Source: Bacteroidaceae bacterium (GTDB taxonomy: Bacteria; Bacteroidota; Bacteroidia; Bacteroidales; Bacteroidaceae). Taken from it: a stretch of DNA of 64,000 bases. Each line of letters begins with the position of its first letter. The stretch's first letter is position 1. Positions 55,701-63,856 of the stretch are shown here, in pieces. The notes under the pieces are model-generated. The model had not been told where the DNA came from. It worked only from the letters and a program-made list of their open reading frames with translations, and made no database searches. The position numbers and the translations under genes are program-made. The stretch covers positions 124,001 to 188,000 of the forward strand of contig JAEESE010000004.1 in the NCBI GenBank assembly GCA_016286165.1, written 5' to 3'.

Positions 55701-57093
55701 CCAAACCACGGCCGGCGTCACGCTCTTCGACCATGGCACCGACTGGAACTATTACGATCAGGGCTCACTCGACGGTGAAGACTGGACAGCCGCCGGCTAC
55801 TCCAGCTCATGGTCCAACGGCAATGCACCGCTCGGATATTTCGTCACCGACGGCAGCAACGGCCGAGGCTACAAGACATTCCTCAACTATGGCGGCGACA
55901 ACAATAACAAGTTCCCGACTTATTACTTCCGCAAGCAGATAACGCTCACGGCTGCACCCAAGGCCAGCGAAAGCTTCACACTCAATTGGATTGCCGACGA
56001 CGGCTTCATCATTTACGTCAATGGCACGGAAGCTGGGCGCTACCTGATGCCTTCGGGCAATGTCAGTTTCAACACCTATGCCTCCACTTACGCCAACGGC
56101 AACCCAGATTCCGGCACAATGACCATCGACGCCTCTTTGTTCAAACGCGGAGTGAACACCATCGCCGTGGAACTGCACAACAACGCAGCCAACTCAACCG
56201 ACGTCATGTGGGACGCTGCCCTGATTTACGACAAAGAATCGGCTGGCGACATCGCATCCACGGAGACCACCTTCAATATTCCTTCCAGCACTTCATCGAT
56301 AAAGCTCACTGCCATTTACGAGAAGATGAACGATACGGACGCTGACGCCTGGGACAATCATCCCGTGAAAATCAACGAGGTGAGCGCCGACAATGACATC
56401 TACGTCAGCGACCTCTTCAAGAAAAGCGACTGGATAGAGCTGTACAACACCACCGATGCCGAGATAGATGTGGCAGGAATGTACCTCTCCGACCACCTCG
56501 AAGAGCCTGAGAAATGGCAGATTCCTGAGTCCGACGGTACCTTCTCAACCATTATTCCTGCCCACGGACACCTCGTTATCTGGTGCGACAAGGATCAAAG
56601 CGGAACACAGCTGCACGCCGGCTTCAAGCTTAACAACGAAGACAACAGCCTCGTGCTGCTCACGGCCGAAGATAAATCGTGGGCTGATACACTTGTGTAC
56701 TGCCGCCACGATGGCTACCACACCGTAGGATTGTACCCCGATGGCACCTCACAACTTTACGTTATGGAAAGGCCCACTATCGGCAAGACAAACATCCTGA
56801 CCACTCTCGCTTCGTCTTGGGAGGAGCCCGTCATCGAGTATCACGAACCTGACGCTATACGCAACAACGAATTTGAACAAGAACTCATGCTGGCATACAA
56901 CGGCTCAAGCCTGGCTCTACATGGAGCTGAAGCGGCACGTCTCGATATCTACAACACTGCCGGACAGCTCGTGCTGACAACCCGTATCCGCCAATCGGCT
57001 CCAGTAAGCGTCACTACCCTATCACGCGGCCTTTACATAGCACGCGCCAAGACCGATGACGACGAAGCTGAAGTGAAATTCGTTATTCAATAA
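52792..57093 (+). CDS. CotH-kinase protein with two lamin-tail domains and T9SS-like tail, secreted
   Basis: The 1433 residues have a signal peptide (MKRTALLAALLISVATTVMA), an N-terminal carbohydrate-binding-like domain, a bacterial Ig-like BIG2 domain (about 190-275), lamin-tail domain 1 (about 279-400), a chitobiase-like C-terminal module (about 425-500), and a CotH kinase domain (about 515-910) with FDLDHAF (Asp789, Asp791). A PA14- or beta-sandwich-like stretch and lamin-tail domain 2 (from about 1190) follow. The end (LDIYNTAGQLVLTTRIRQ...RGLYIARA) is T9SS-type. CotH proteins phosphorylate extracellular proteins in spore coats; the target here is unknown. Confidence 0.88.
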   Translation: MKRTALLAALLISVATTVMAQEWMDVTEDFVVNPNFDGNIEGWVDAFDGSAQNHGYMGANYSNGDVSISLFAEAWRDNNDWMSGGVLGNGSITQALTTVPAGQYRLEADAIAVDQGYRNNPVTGVLLFISDGTNEATTEIATDNGAPQHFTTEFTTTKTAITIGVRTENPTANWLAFDNVRLYWYGTERKMTRISMSKTSATIRQGDQLQLKASPFPSTSTFKGITWTSSNENAASVDENGLVTAKKPGITTITATSKKYPEISGKCIITITTNVVQPNAVIINEVQQANVDMFIDPSFNYGGWIELYNSTDDPVVVDGLYVQDNQGNRWPLTSSRQGMLSAKSFLTLWFDHFSWWTPKTVNFKLDCDGGYIAITNEQGTVLSELNYPPALARTSYARKTDGGNEWGYTDQPTPGETNASSAFAQVRLEAPVIDKEGGLFSTNFTANVTNIPSGATVRYTTDGSTPTLTNGQTSTNGRFPVSGTAILRVRFFQDGKLASPVTTRSYIKSTRSYTLPVLSLVSDPKNLTGADYGIFVQGNGNGRPGNGQSANCNWNMDWDRPANIEFFDETGTSVFNQEVSIEPSGGWSRAWSPHSFNIKANKVYEGVNRMDYQFFKNKPFLRHKGLKVRNGGNDTSQRIKDGAIQEVVRTAELYVETQSFQPVHLYQNGRYIGVLNLREPNNKNYGYANYGIGTDDDEMDQWKMSPDSGYVQQVGTKDVFDEWYSLAQNAGDALVYERIKQIVDIEEMCNYLSVQFYLGGNDYPKNNIKSFRERSEGESNSRFRAILFDLDHAFNTNNGITWFFDNSNYWTYDQLYGSQVIAKYGSRISGEIEFVTIIKNMLQNEEFKKQLVDQCCIVTGSVFEPTRAREVITEIINLLADNGHSASGSGNDVINKISTSRQNTTFSNIRNYFRLDAPVTVTLSSNIPEAGLLINGLNVPTKKFSGKLFAPIAVTAAAPAGYRFVGWQSNQTTAGVTLFDHGTDWNYYDQGSLDGEDWTAAGYSSSWSNGNAPLGYFVTDGSNGRGYKTFLNYGGDNNNKFPTYYFRKQITLTAAPKASESFTLNWIADDGFIIYVNGTEAGRYLMPSGNVSFNTYASTYANGNPDSGTMTIDASLFKRGVNTIAVELHNNAANSTDVMWDAALIYDKESAGDIASTETTFNIPSSTSSIKLTAIYEKMNDTDADAWDNHPVKINEVSADNDIYVSDLFKKSDWIELYNTTDAEIDVAGMYLSDHLEEPEKWQIPESDGTFSTIIPAHGHLVIWCDKDQSGTQLHAGFKLNNEDNSLVLLTAEDKSWADTLVYCRHDGYHTVGLYPDGTSQLYVMERPTIGKTNILTTLASSWEEPVIEYHEPDAIRNNEFEQELMLAYNGSSLALHGAEAARLDIYNTAGQLVLTTRIRQSAPVSVTTLSRGLYIARAKTDDDEAEVKFVIQ

Positions 57094-57125
57094 AACTTCG
57101 ATACGTAAAAACATCAAATCGCAAA

Positions 57126-57728
57126 TTGTCAAATACTGCCAAAATACTATATCTGCACGGCTTCGCCAGCAGCGGAGCTACAGGCACTGCCACCAGCCTG
57201 CGCAATGCCCTCTACGAATATGGCATACAGGTGATAGCGCCTGACATACCCGTGATGCCGGCTGAAGCCTTACCTTTCCTTCGCCAGCAGGTCGAAGAGG
57301 TGCAACCAGCCCTCATCGTAGCGACCAGCATGGGAGCCATGTATGCCGAACAGCTTAGGGGATACAAGCGAATCTTAGTTAACCCTTCGTTCTGCATGGC
57401 ACGCCTGCTTACCTTCGGAGGCATGGGGCGCAAGCCTTTCCGCAATCCACGACAAGACGGCGCCCGCGATTTCAAGGTAGACAAAGAAATGATTTCACAG
57501 TTCCGCGAATTGGAAAAGCACTGCTTCGAGGGCATCACAGCCGATGAACGCGAACTGGTCTACGGCCTCTTCGGAGACCACGACAAACGCGTCAACTGCC
57601 AGCCGCAGTTCAAGAAAGCCTACGGCACGGCACATTTCGCCACTTTCGACGGCGAACACTATCTCAACGACATTGTCTTGAAACGAACCGTGCTGCCATT
57701 GGTAAAACAGATTTTAGAGCTCCATTAA
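57126..57728 (+). CDS. YqiA/YcfP-like alpha/beta-fold esterase
   Basis: The 200 residues match the small YqiA/YcfP hydrolases: ILYLHGFASSG near the N-terminus, nucleophile elbow ATSMGAMYAEQL (Ser68, Ala in place of the first Gly), GLFGDHDKRV with the acid, and FDGEHYLND with the His. No upstream ATG exists in frame after the previous stop, so the start is TTG 57126. It is cytosolic and 32 bp downstream of the CotH gene. Esterase activity is known for the family; the physiological substrate is not. Confidence 0.85.
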   Translation: MSNTAKILYLHGFASSGATGTATSLRNALYEYGIQVIAPDIPVMPAEALPFLRQQVEEVQPALIVATSMGAMYAEQLRGYKRILVNPSFCMARLLTFGGMGRKPFRNPRQDGARDFKVDKEMISQFRELEKHCFEGITADERELVYGLFGDHDKRVNCQPQFKKAYGTAHFATFDGEHYLNDIVLKRTVLPLVKQILELH

Positions 57729-57825
57729 GGTCTATTTCATTAGAAATAGCTACTTGTGATGGACAAAAACACTATTAACAAACGTTAAAGTGCAAAAAAA
57801 ATCTAAGTCTTTCATATAAATAATG

Positions 57826-57833
57826 TAATTTTG
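57826..57833 (+). promoter_or_regulatory. -7 box for the YjbH-like gene
   Basis: TAATTTTG matches TAnnTTTG. It excludes the TTG at 57831 as a start codon and supports GTG 57867. Confidence 0.6.
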
Positions 57834-57866
57834 CAACGAATTAGATACTTCAACCCAACAAAAGAG

Positions 57867-59093
57867 GTGAAACACAACTACACACTCGCTAAAGTTATAA
57901 TACTTGCGCTCGTCTGTTGTACAGCCTCGCCAAACTTTATATGGAGCCAAAACGAAGCGTCGCAAGGCATACTTAAAGCTTGGACTGATGAAGGATTTGA
58001 AGATATCAAAGTGACGTTGAAAGCCGATACTCTATTTGCACAGATTGAGGATCACGCCTATCGTGGCACCTTCCGCGGAGCTGCGGTAGCACTGCGCAAA
58101 GTGGCCGAGCTAAAGCCCGAGATAACTCACTACGAACTTCTGCTCACCGACTATCAGATGCCCCAGTTGGCTCTGCATGCGCAACACGTGGACTCGGTAT
58201 GGGCAGTAAGAGTAGACAGGGAGATGGCAGCAATTGAGCAGCAGCTCGCTGAACAAGAGCGACAGGCGCGGTCAAACTGGAAAATCGACATCAGTGTCGT
58301 GCCAATGATATCGCTCGTCAACAATAAGCTCGACCACCTGTTCGACTATGCTGTACGAATAGCACCAGCTATAGCAGTAACACCCTGGAAGGGCGGACGG
58401 ATTACCATCCAACCGATAGTGCCGATAAGCTACCGACTCACCAAAGGCGATCCTAAGCACTACGTGCAGATGGGCAGCACCAATATCAGCCAGCAGTTCT
58501 TCTCGAACAAACACTGGCAATTAAGCGCTGCAGCGGGATTCTTCCATATCCAGAGAATGGGTGTACAGGCAAGGCTGACGTATCATGCCACAAGGAATCT
58601 CGACCTCATGCTCGAAGCTGGACAGACAGGTGACACCTATGTGCATAAAGGCGGCATCCATTTCGGCAAATGGAAACAAACCGATGTGATGGTCAAGGCA
58701 GATTACTACGAGCCGCATTCTAAACTGCAGTTCGAGTTGCAAGGAGGGCGATTCCCATATGGCGACTACGGCGGACGACTTGACATTACACGCCATTTCG
58801 CAGAATATGCAATAGGCGTCTACGGCGTTCTTACAGGCGGCGAGCATAATGCGGGCTTCCACTTCGCAATTCCCTTCGGAGGTAAACGACAGCGTCGGAC
58901 ACATTTCCTGAGGTTACGGTTGCCTGAATACTACGCAATGGAATACAGCATGAGTTCATTCTTCAAATATACACAAGAACGGATGGGACTCACATACAAC
59001 ACACAGCCCGACCAGAACCACGCTGCCCACTATTGGGAACCGGCATTTGTGCAAGAATATGTATCGCGCATCCTCAACGGCACTTTCAAATGA
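57867..59093 (+). CDS. Outer-membrane beta-barrel protein, YjbH-like
   Basis: I start at GTG 57867, preceded by an AAAGAGG purine stretch, which leads into a signal peptide (LAKVIILALVCCTASPNFIW). The 408 residues comprise a small alpha/beta domain (about 35-105, ILKAWTDEGFEDIKVTLKAD), a coiled linker, and a barrel with alternating strands ending in HNAGFHFAIPFGGKRQR. The N-terminal domain followed by a barrel resembles YjbH/exopolysaccharide-linked porins, by eye only. It precedes a 41-residue lipoprotein by 48 bp. Confidence 0.6.
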   Translation: MKHNYTLAKVIILALVCCTASPNFIWSQNEASQGILKAWTDEGFEDIKVTLKADTLFAQIEDHAYRGTFRGAAVALRKVAELKPEITHYELLLTDYQMPQLALHAQHVDSVWAVRVDREMAAIEQQLAEQERQARSNWKIDISVVPMISLVNNKLDHLFDYAVRIAPAIAVTPWKGGRITIQPIVPISYRLTKGDPKHYVQMGSTNISQQFFSNKHWQLSAAAGFFHIQRMGVQARLTYHATRNLDLMLEAGQTGDTYVHKGGIHFGKWKQTDVMVKADYYEPHSKLQFELQGGRFPYGDYGGRLDITRHFAEYAIGVYGVLTGGEHNAGFHFAIPFGGKRQRRTHFLRLRLPEYYAMEYSMSSFFKYTQERMGLTYNTQPDQNHAAHYWEPAFVQEYVSRILNGTFK

Positions 59094-59141
59094 GATAATA
59101 AATAAACCCTTTATTAACCACTTTTTTTAACATTTTGCAAA

Positions 59142-59267
59142 ATGAAAAAGTTTCTTTTCTCCCTCACCATGATCGTCGCTCTCGTTAGCGTATGTCTGGT
59201 TACATCCTGCAAGGATGATGACGAGCCCATTCCCGTGGAACAGCACGATGGCGGTCAGATCAAGTAA
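59142..59267 (+). CDS. Very small lipoprotein (41 residues)
   Basis: MKKFLFSLTMIVALVSVCLV is a signal sequence ending in the lipobox VTSC (Cys23), followed by an 18-residue acidic tail (KDDDEPIPVEQHDGGQIK). It follows the YjbH-like gene by 48 bp and precedes a strong terminator, so the two form an operon. The family is unknown; it may act as an outer-membrane accessory of the barrel. Confidence 0.7.
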   Translation: MKKFLFSLTMIVALVSVCLVTSCKDDDEPIPVEQHDGGQIK

Positions 59268-59289
59268 TTGATTAGAGAATCAAAGGGAA

Positions 59290-59322
59290 AAGGCGAGTTC
59301 CATTCGGGACTCGCCTTTATTT
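59290..59322 (+). terminator. Terminator after the small lipoprotein gene
   Basis: Arms aaggcgagttcc and gggactcgcctt form a 9-bp perfect outer stem with an attc loop, followed by tattt. Confidence 0.85.
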
Positions 59323-59464
59323 GTGTGCCTTTATTGAACCTAAAACTCATCCGAACTCAACCAAGCAGCCCTTGCCCGGAATCTCAATCGTAATCTACTG
59401 GTAATTAAACATATAGAGCAGCAGATTCGTTTGGATAATATATATCGCCGAGTAATATACAAAA

Positions 59465-59722
59465 CTAGGCCAACCTTATTAGGCAATTAAGCCAACCTAA
59501 TCCCGCTATTAGGCCTATTTAATTGGGCTGTAAAGCCGGCCTAATTTTTAGGTATGTCCAGCAATGCTCCAAAGCATGACTAGTAGTATCTCGCTGCACG
59601 TACGTTCGTATCCTGCTGCACGTCCGTTCGTATCCCGCTGCACGTCCGTTCGTATCTCGCTACACGTCCGTTCATATCACGCTACACGTCCGTTCATATC
59701 ACGCTGCATGATTGGTTGTATC
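59465..59722. repeat. Degenerate 22-bp periodic repeat array
   Basis: Four degenerate 22-bp units with gcc at fixed phase lie at 59465-59552 (for example ttaagccaacctaatcccgc). After 38 bp, six contiguous units of the form cgctgcacgtccgttcgtat fill 59591-59722. The first set shares ggccaac/cctaat words with the 22-bp array at 10.8 kb. Confidence 0.8.
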
Positions 59723-59781
59723 TAATCACCACATAAGAATATTGCAACCAGTATCCTTTAGTGAATCCATAACTCAAAACC

Positions 59782-60567
59782 TCAAGTCCGCAGAAAAGCC
59801 ACGATTGATTGAATTTCACCGTCAATGGCATCAGCTGTGGTAACGCTGACTGTGCGCTGGCCGCTAACATACTCGCCAGTCAAAGGATTACGGATGTGGC
59901 GGCGGTCGGGCGTAGCGTTGCCAGAAGTGGTCAGGCAATAACCTGAAGGAATGTCAGACGGATTCTTGCCGAGACTTAGGATAGAGCTATTGCCAAGATT
60001 GATGAGGGCATCTTGGATGCCGAACGTGGGCAGCAGTACACGGAGGCGTTCGAGGGCATACCCCTTAAGGATGCCTGAAAGGTCTATGATGATAGAAGTT
60101 CCGCCACCGTGCCCTTCTCGTAAGGGAAGGGAGCTCAAATCCTCTTGGGAACAAAAGGAGAGCCATGCACAGCCGCTACCCTCCCCTATGGGAGCGGTTG
60201 GACCTGTTAATTTCACCCTGTTAATGATGCCGGGACGGAAGTCAGGGGAGTTGACAGTGATATCGAAGAGGCCGCCTGAATCGCAATTGGCTTGCAGGCA
60301 GCGGGCAAGCAATGTATATAGTTCCGAACTGATGGCAACAGGGCCTGTTGCTGCAGCCTTTACTGCCCGTGAGAGCTCGCTGTCGGGGTTGAAGCGATTG
60401 CCCATCTTTTCCACGGCAGTTAGCTCGGCACGCACAGCAGCTTCTGCCGCCTCGAACTCGGCTTCGGTGAGCGAGCCAAGCATGAGCAGGTCAATGCGCG
60501 TGTGCAGCGCTTCGAACCAGGCGTAGTAGCGGTTCTGATGTGAAGCTGAACGGAAGAGATGGGGCAT
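59782..60567 (-). CDS. ApbE-like FAD:protein FMN transferase (divergent)
   Basis: ApbE attaches FMN to Thr or Ser of target proteins such as NqrB/C and RnfD/G. The 261 residues show the ApbE layout: AVEKMGNRFNPDSELSRAV, SGGLFDITVNSPD, DLSGILKGYALERLR (for the usual DxGGxxKGxA) and HIRNPLTGEYV. It lacks a lipoprotein signal, is shorter than typical ApbE, and ends in TTADAIDGEIQSIVAFL where an ATxAD...ST motif is expected. About 30 residues (GPTAPIGEGSG to PLREGHGGG) come from an in-frame palindromic insertion. Activity is uncertain. Confidence 0.75.
   Translation of the reverse strand: MPHLFRSASHQNRYYAWFEALHTRIDLLMLGSLTEAEFEAAEAAVRAELTAVEKMGNRFNPDSELSRAVKAAATGPVAISSELYTLLARCLQANCDSGGLFDITVNSPDFRPGIINRVKLTGPTAPIGEGSGCAWLSFCSQEDLSSLPLREGHGGGTSIIIDLSGILKGYALERLRVLLPTFGIQDALINLGNSSILSLGKNPSDIPSGYCLTTSGNATPDRRHIRNPLTGEYVSGQRTVSVTTADAIDGEIQSIVAFLRT
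60108..60196. repeat. Paired short palindromes inserted in the apbE-like gene
   Basis: Dyads cccttctcgtaaggg (60112-60126) and ctcccctatgggag (60181-60194) bound an insertion of about 90 bp read in frame. Confidence 0.7.
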
Positions 60568-60599
60568 TAGAGAAAGAAACTATATGACTTGCTGACAGG

Positions 60600-60796
60600 G
60601 GAAAAGAATTCGTAGAACGCAACTAATTCGTAGAACGCGTGTAACTTGAAAAATTCGTTTAATTCGTTTAATTTGTTGTTTAAAACAAAAGGGGGCTGTG
60701 GTTGTAAATTTATAATCTGTTGAAAGGGAAAAGAATTCGTTTAATTCGTTGTTTAAAATGAAAGGAGGCTGTGTCAGCATTTGTTGACACAGCCTC
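60600..60796 (-). terminator. Direct-repeat spacer ending in a 12-bp terminator stem for the DUF1080 gene
   Basis: A stem gaggctgtgtca (60765-60776) with tgacacagcctc (60785-60796) pairs perfectly and is followed on the minus strand by a T-rich stretch. The preceding 160 bp contain direct repeats of gaattcgtttaatt and of ggctgtg, so part of the terminator arm is itself duplicated. Confidence 0.8.
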
Positions 60797-60807
60797 ATTG
60801 TTTAAAA

Positions 60808-62325
60808 TCAACGCTGGGGGCGCTGGCCGTTGCCACGATTCTGGCGCTGACCGCGCTGACCTTGACGCTGGCCGTTGCCCTGACCTCGCTGGCCTTGGAC
60901 TTGGTCGGGCAGTTCGAGGATCTTGATGTTCTTGAAATGAACCTCGTCGCCGTGGTCCTGCAGAAGAATATGGCCTTCAGCACTGTTGCCGAAGTTAGGC
61001 CAGTCCTTATATTTGCTATAGGCCACGAGAGCGTTCCATTCCTGGTCGTCGCGATTGTACTCAAGCAACTTAGTGCCGTTGAGCCAGTGCTCTACGTGGC
61101 GACCGCGCACAATGACGAGGGCTGTGTTCCACACGCTGATGTGGAAAGGCTTCTGGTCGGGAGCGGGGATGAGGTCGTAGAGCGAGCCGAGCTTGCGGTT
61201 GCCCTTCACGCCGAGCTTGGCATCGGGGTGACGCTCGTCGTCGAGGATCTGGAACTCACAGCCGATGGCCGAGCCTGCGCCTTGGTTCATGTCGGGATCA
61301 ACGAAATATTTGATGCCGCTGTTAGCGCCGTTGGTGATCTTGAAATCCACGCTGAGCATGAAGTTGCGGTATTTACGTGTGGTGACGATATCACCGCCGT
61401 TGGTGCTCTCGCCGCCGCCGGCCTTCTGCACGATGAGCTCACCATTCTTGATGGTCCAGCCCTTCTCGGGGAAACGGTCGAGGCGTGCGCCACGCCATCC
61501 CTCGGTCGTCTTGCCGTCCCAAAGGAGCTTCCAGCCCTGAGCCTGCTCGCGGGGCGAAAGAGTGTTGTCCTTAGCAAACACCTGTGGAGCAAAGGACCTT
61601 CTTCCTCCCTCCTCTGCGTTGGAGCGCTCCCCTCTTTGAGAGGAACGATCGGGAGTAGCAAAGCGGGCTACGTCCTGCGTGCAGATACGGATATTACGCC
61701 AAGAGATGGTCTTGCCTTCCTTAGCTTTGTCATTACCGATAGCATGCACTTGCAGCGCAATGAAACCGCTGGCATCAACATCGTCGATGAGGTCGGCACA
61801 AGCGATGCCATTGACCCACGTGCGAATACGGTTGCCGATAGCTTCGATTCGCACTTTGTTCCATTCGTTGTTCTTAAAAGCATTCTGCGCCGGAGCGTTC
61901 TTTATCATAGGATAAAGCCAGCCACGACGGGCTTCATCGTAAATGCCGCCTGTCCAAGCGCGTGCGCTGGGGTCTATCTCAAACTGATAGCCATGAACAC
62001 GCCCGTTCTGGTAATCCTTGGTGCTATGGCTGCGAAGCTGCACGCCAGAGTTGAGAGCGTCGTCAACAAGGAACTCGAACTCGAGGATGAAATCGCTGTA
62101 GTCCTGATTGGTGCAGAGAAACGAGTTATCAGTGTTCATCTTGGAGTAACCCACGATGGCACCTTTCGCTACCTTGTAAGTTGCCTTACCGCCGCGCTGT
62201 GTCCAACCGCTTAGGTTCTTGCCGTTGAAAAGAGGTGTAAAGGATCCATTCTCCTGAGCAAACAGAACAGATGCTTGTACAATTGCGAGGCTGAAAACTA
62301 ATAAGATTTTATGTATTGCTTTCAT
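60808..62325 (-). CDS. Two-domain DUF1080 protein (3-keto-disaccharide hydrolase family), secreted
   Basis: DUF1080 proteins include 3-keto-glycoside hydrolases or lyases acting after C3 oxidation of sugars. The 505 residues have a signal peptide ([20 protein letters not shown]) and two DUF1080 domains: residues about 25-215 ([20 protein letters not shown]) and about 255-470 ([20 protein letters not shown]). A palindromic insertion (about 227-245, [18 protein letters not shown]) lies between them. The last 35 residues are almost only Gln, Gly, Arg and Asn. It is 67 bp downstream of the Gfo/Idh gene and probably its partner. Confidence 0.88.
   Translation of the reverse strand: MKAIHKILLVFSLAIVQASVLFAQENGSFTPLFNGKNLSGWTQRGGKATYKVAKGAIVGYSKMNTDNSFLCTNQDYSDFILEFEFLVDDALNSGVQLRSHSTKDYQNGRVHGYQFEIDPSARAWTGGIYDEARRGWLYPMIKNAPAQNAFKNNEWNKVRIEAIGNRIRTWVNGIACADLIDDVDASGFIALQVHAIGNDKAKEGKTISWRNIRICTQDVARFATPDRSSQRGERSNAEEGGRRSFAPQVFAKDNTLSPREQAQGWKLLWDGKTTEGWRGARLDRFPEKGWTIKNGELIVQKAGGGESTNGGDIVTTRKYRNFMLSVDFKITNGANSGIKYFVDPDMNQGAGSAIGCEFQILDDERHPDAKLGVKGNRKLGSLYDLIPAPDQKPFHISVWNTALVIVRGRHVEHWLNGTKLLEYNRDDQEWNALVAYSKYKDWPNFGNSAEGHILLQDHGDEVHFKNIKILELPDQVQGQRGQGNGQRQGQRGQRQNRGNGQRPQR
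61588..61643. repeat. Short palindromic repeat inserted in the DUF1080 gene
   Basis: The dyad cctctttgagagg (61631-61643) with ctcc/ggag flanks is translated in frame between the two domains. Confidence 0.65.
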
Positions 62326-62365
62326 TATTGTGGTTTGATTTATAAATGATTACTATCCTTGAAGG

Positions 62366-62391
62366 AGACCACCCTTCCCCGTGAGGAGGGG
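62366..62391. repeat. Palindromic repeat copy next to the Gfo/Idh stop
   Basis: The sequence cccttccccgtgaggagggg forms an imperfect hairpin directly after the stop of the Gfo/Idh gene and resembles the in-frame copies. Confidence 0.55.
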
Positions 62392-62392
62392 G

Positions 62393-63832
62393 CTAAATCT
62401 TATAGAACTCTTCCCATCCCTTGCGCGGAGGCAGACCGCCGGCGAGGAGGGCGTTGGCGAAAGCGTTGTTGGTGAACTGCTTGGTGCGCGGGTCGAAGAA
62501 CAACTGGGTGTTCAAGCGCTGCGCAATAACACCGAGGCAGAAGACCTGCGAGAGAACACCGTTGATCTCGAAAGGCGAGCGTGTCTTTTCCTTGCCCATG
62601 CAGGCGAGGAGGAAGTTCTCCTGATGGTTGCTCGGGCTCTTGGGCACTTCGGGCAGGCGGCTCTGCATCTCACGGGCCTTCTCTTCCGGAATAATGCTGA
62701 GCGTGCTGCCGTGGCTGCCACCTTTGAATATAAGGTCGCGCGTGTAGATGATCTTGCCGGGATTGAGCTGTGCACGAGGCGTGTCGCCCTGATTCGTCGA
62801 GGGGATATTGGCATTGTATTCCGAGCCGCCGTAACCTGCGGGCAGTGGCGGCAGGTTGTCGAGGCCGTCGTACCAGGTGATATCTACTGGCGGCATATTT
62901 CCACGGGCGCCGAAGCGGAAGAGAATCGTTGAACTATAGGGGAAGAAGAAGTCGTTGTGCGCCTTTTGGTTCAGTAGCGTCACTTCGTAAGGCAAGCCGA
63001 GGTCGAGGAACTCGTGCACGGTGTCCAGGATATGCGCGCCCCAGTCACCAAGGGCTCCCATACCGAAATCATACCACGAACGCCACTCGCCCTGATGGTA
63101 CTTGGCTGAATAGTCGTGCCATTGAGCAGCGCCGAGCCAGGTGTCCCAATCCATGTTCTGCGGCAGGGGCTCTGCTTCTGGCAAATGTTTGATATTCGGG
63201 TCAAAGCGGTGCCAGCGGCGGCTGTTGTTCATGTGTGCTGTGACGGCGGTGACGTCCTTGATGATGCCAGCTTCCTGCCAGGCCTTGAACTGGAAGTAGT
63301 TAGCCTCGGAGTGCCCTTGGTTGCCGACCTGCGTGGCGAGCTCAGGATGACGGCGCGCCATCTGCATGAGCAGTTCTGCCTCATGGAAAGTACGGACCAT
63401 CGGCTTCTCCAAATAGATGTGCTTGCCGTGGGCAAGAGCCATCATGGCGATGGGGAAATGAATGTGGTCAGGCACTGCTGCTACAACGGCTTCAAAGTCA
63501 CCGGCAGCTTTCTCGAAGAGCTCACGGAAATCGCGGAAGCGCTTGACATTGGGGAACTTTGACAGCACCTTCTGGCACTGCTTGCCGTCGAGGTCGACAT
63601 CGCACAAGGCGGTAACTTCGACCATGCCTGTGCGCATGAAATCGTCGAAGTCCTGTTCACCGCGATTACCGATACCGATGAAAGCTACTTTCACTTTGTC
63701 TTTTTTCGTGTCTGCGGCCTCACGCGAGGTCATTAAATGGGGAGCGGCTGAGGCTATGCCCGGCACACCGCTAAGGGCGATGCCGGCGACACCTGCGCTC
63801 ATGGTCTTAAGGAAGGATCTACGAGTGGTCAT
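62393..63832 (-). CDS. Gfo/Idh/MocA family oxidoreductase with Tat signal
   Basis: The 479 residues begin with a twin-arginine signal (MTTRRSFLKTMSAGVAGIAL), so the protein is exported folded, probably with its NAD(P) cofactor. The Rossmann loop VAFIGIGNRGEQDF and the catalytic-region EKP motif (KHIYLEKPMVRTFHEAE) are clear. The C-terminal part (WDTWLGAAQWHDYSAKYHQG, GMGALGDWGAHILDTV) is typical of the secreted Bacteroidota subfamily. It precedes the DUF1080 gene by 67 bp, which fits C3 oxidation of a glycoside followed by elimination or hydrolysis. Confidence 0.92.
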   Translation of the reverse strand: MTTRRSFLKTMSAGVAGIALSGVPGIASAAPHLMTSREAADTKKDKVKVAFIGIGNRGEQDFDDFMRTGMVEVTALCDVDLDGKQCQKVLSKFPNVKRFRDFRELFEKAAGDFEAVVAAVPDHIHFPIAMMALAHGKHIYLEKPMVRTFHEAELLMQMARRHPELATQVGNQGHSEANYFQFKAWQEAGIIKDVTAVTAHMNNSRRWHRFDPNIKHLPEAEPLPQNMDWDTWLGAAQWHDYSAKYHQGEWRSWYDFGMGALGDWGAHILDTVHEFLDLGLPYEVTLLNQKAHNDFFFPYSSTILFRFGARGNMPPVDITWYDGLDNLPPLPAGYGGSEYNANIPSTNQGDTPRAQLNPGKIIYTRDLIFKGGSHGSTLSIIPEEKAREMQSRLPEVPKSPSNHQENFLLACMGKEKTRSPFEINGVLSQVFCLGVIAQRLNTQLFFDPRTKQFTNNAFANALLAGGLPPRKGWEEFYKI

Positions 63833-63856
63833 ATTAACTTGATATTTACGGATTTA

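Larger units (their letters stand above)
59268..59781. other. Convergent intergenic region with terminator and 22-bp repeats
   Basis: Besides the terminator and the repeat array listed separately, about 140 bp at 59325-59464 shows no recognisable feature. Confidence 0.6.

Noticed and set aside
59591..59722. Possible CRISPR array
   Set aside because: Units are contiguous at 22 bp without spacers, and no cas genes are in the window.
60781..62214. Plus-strand open frame of 477 codons
   Set aside because: It is the complement of the DUF1080 gene, which has a signal peptide and clear domains; the plus frame has no recognisable domain.
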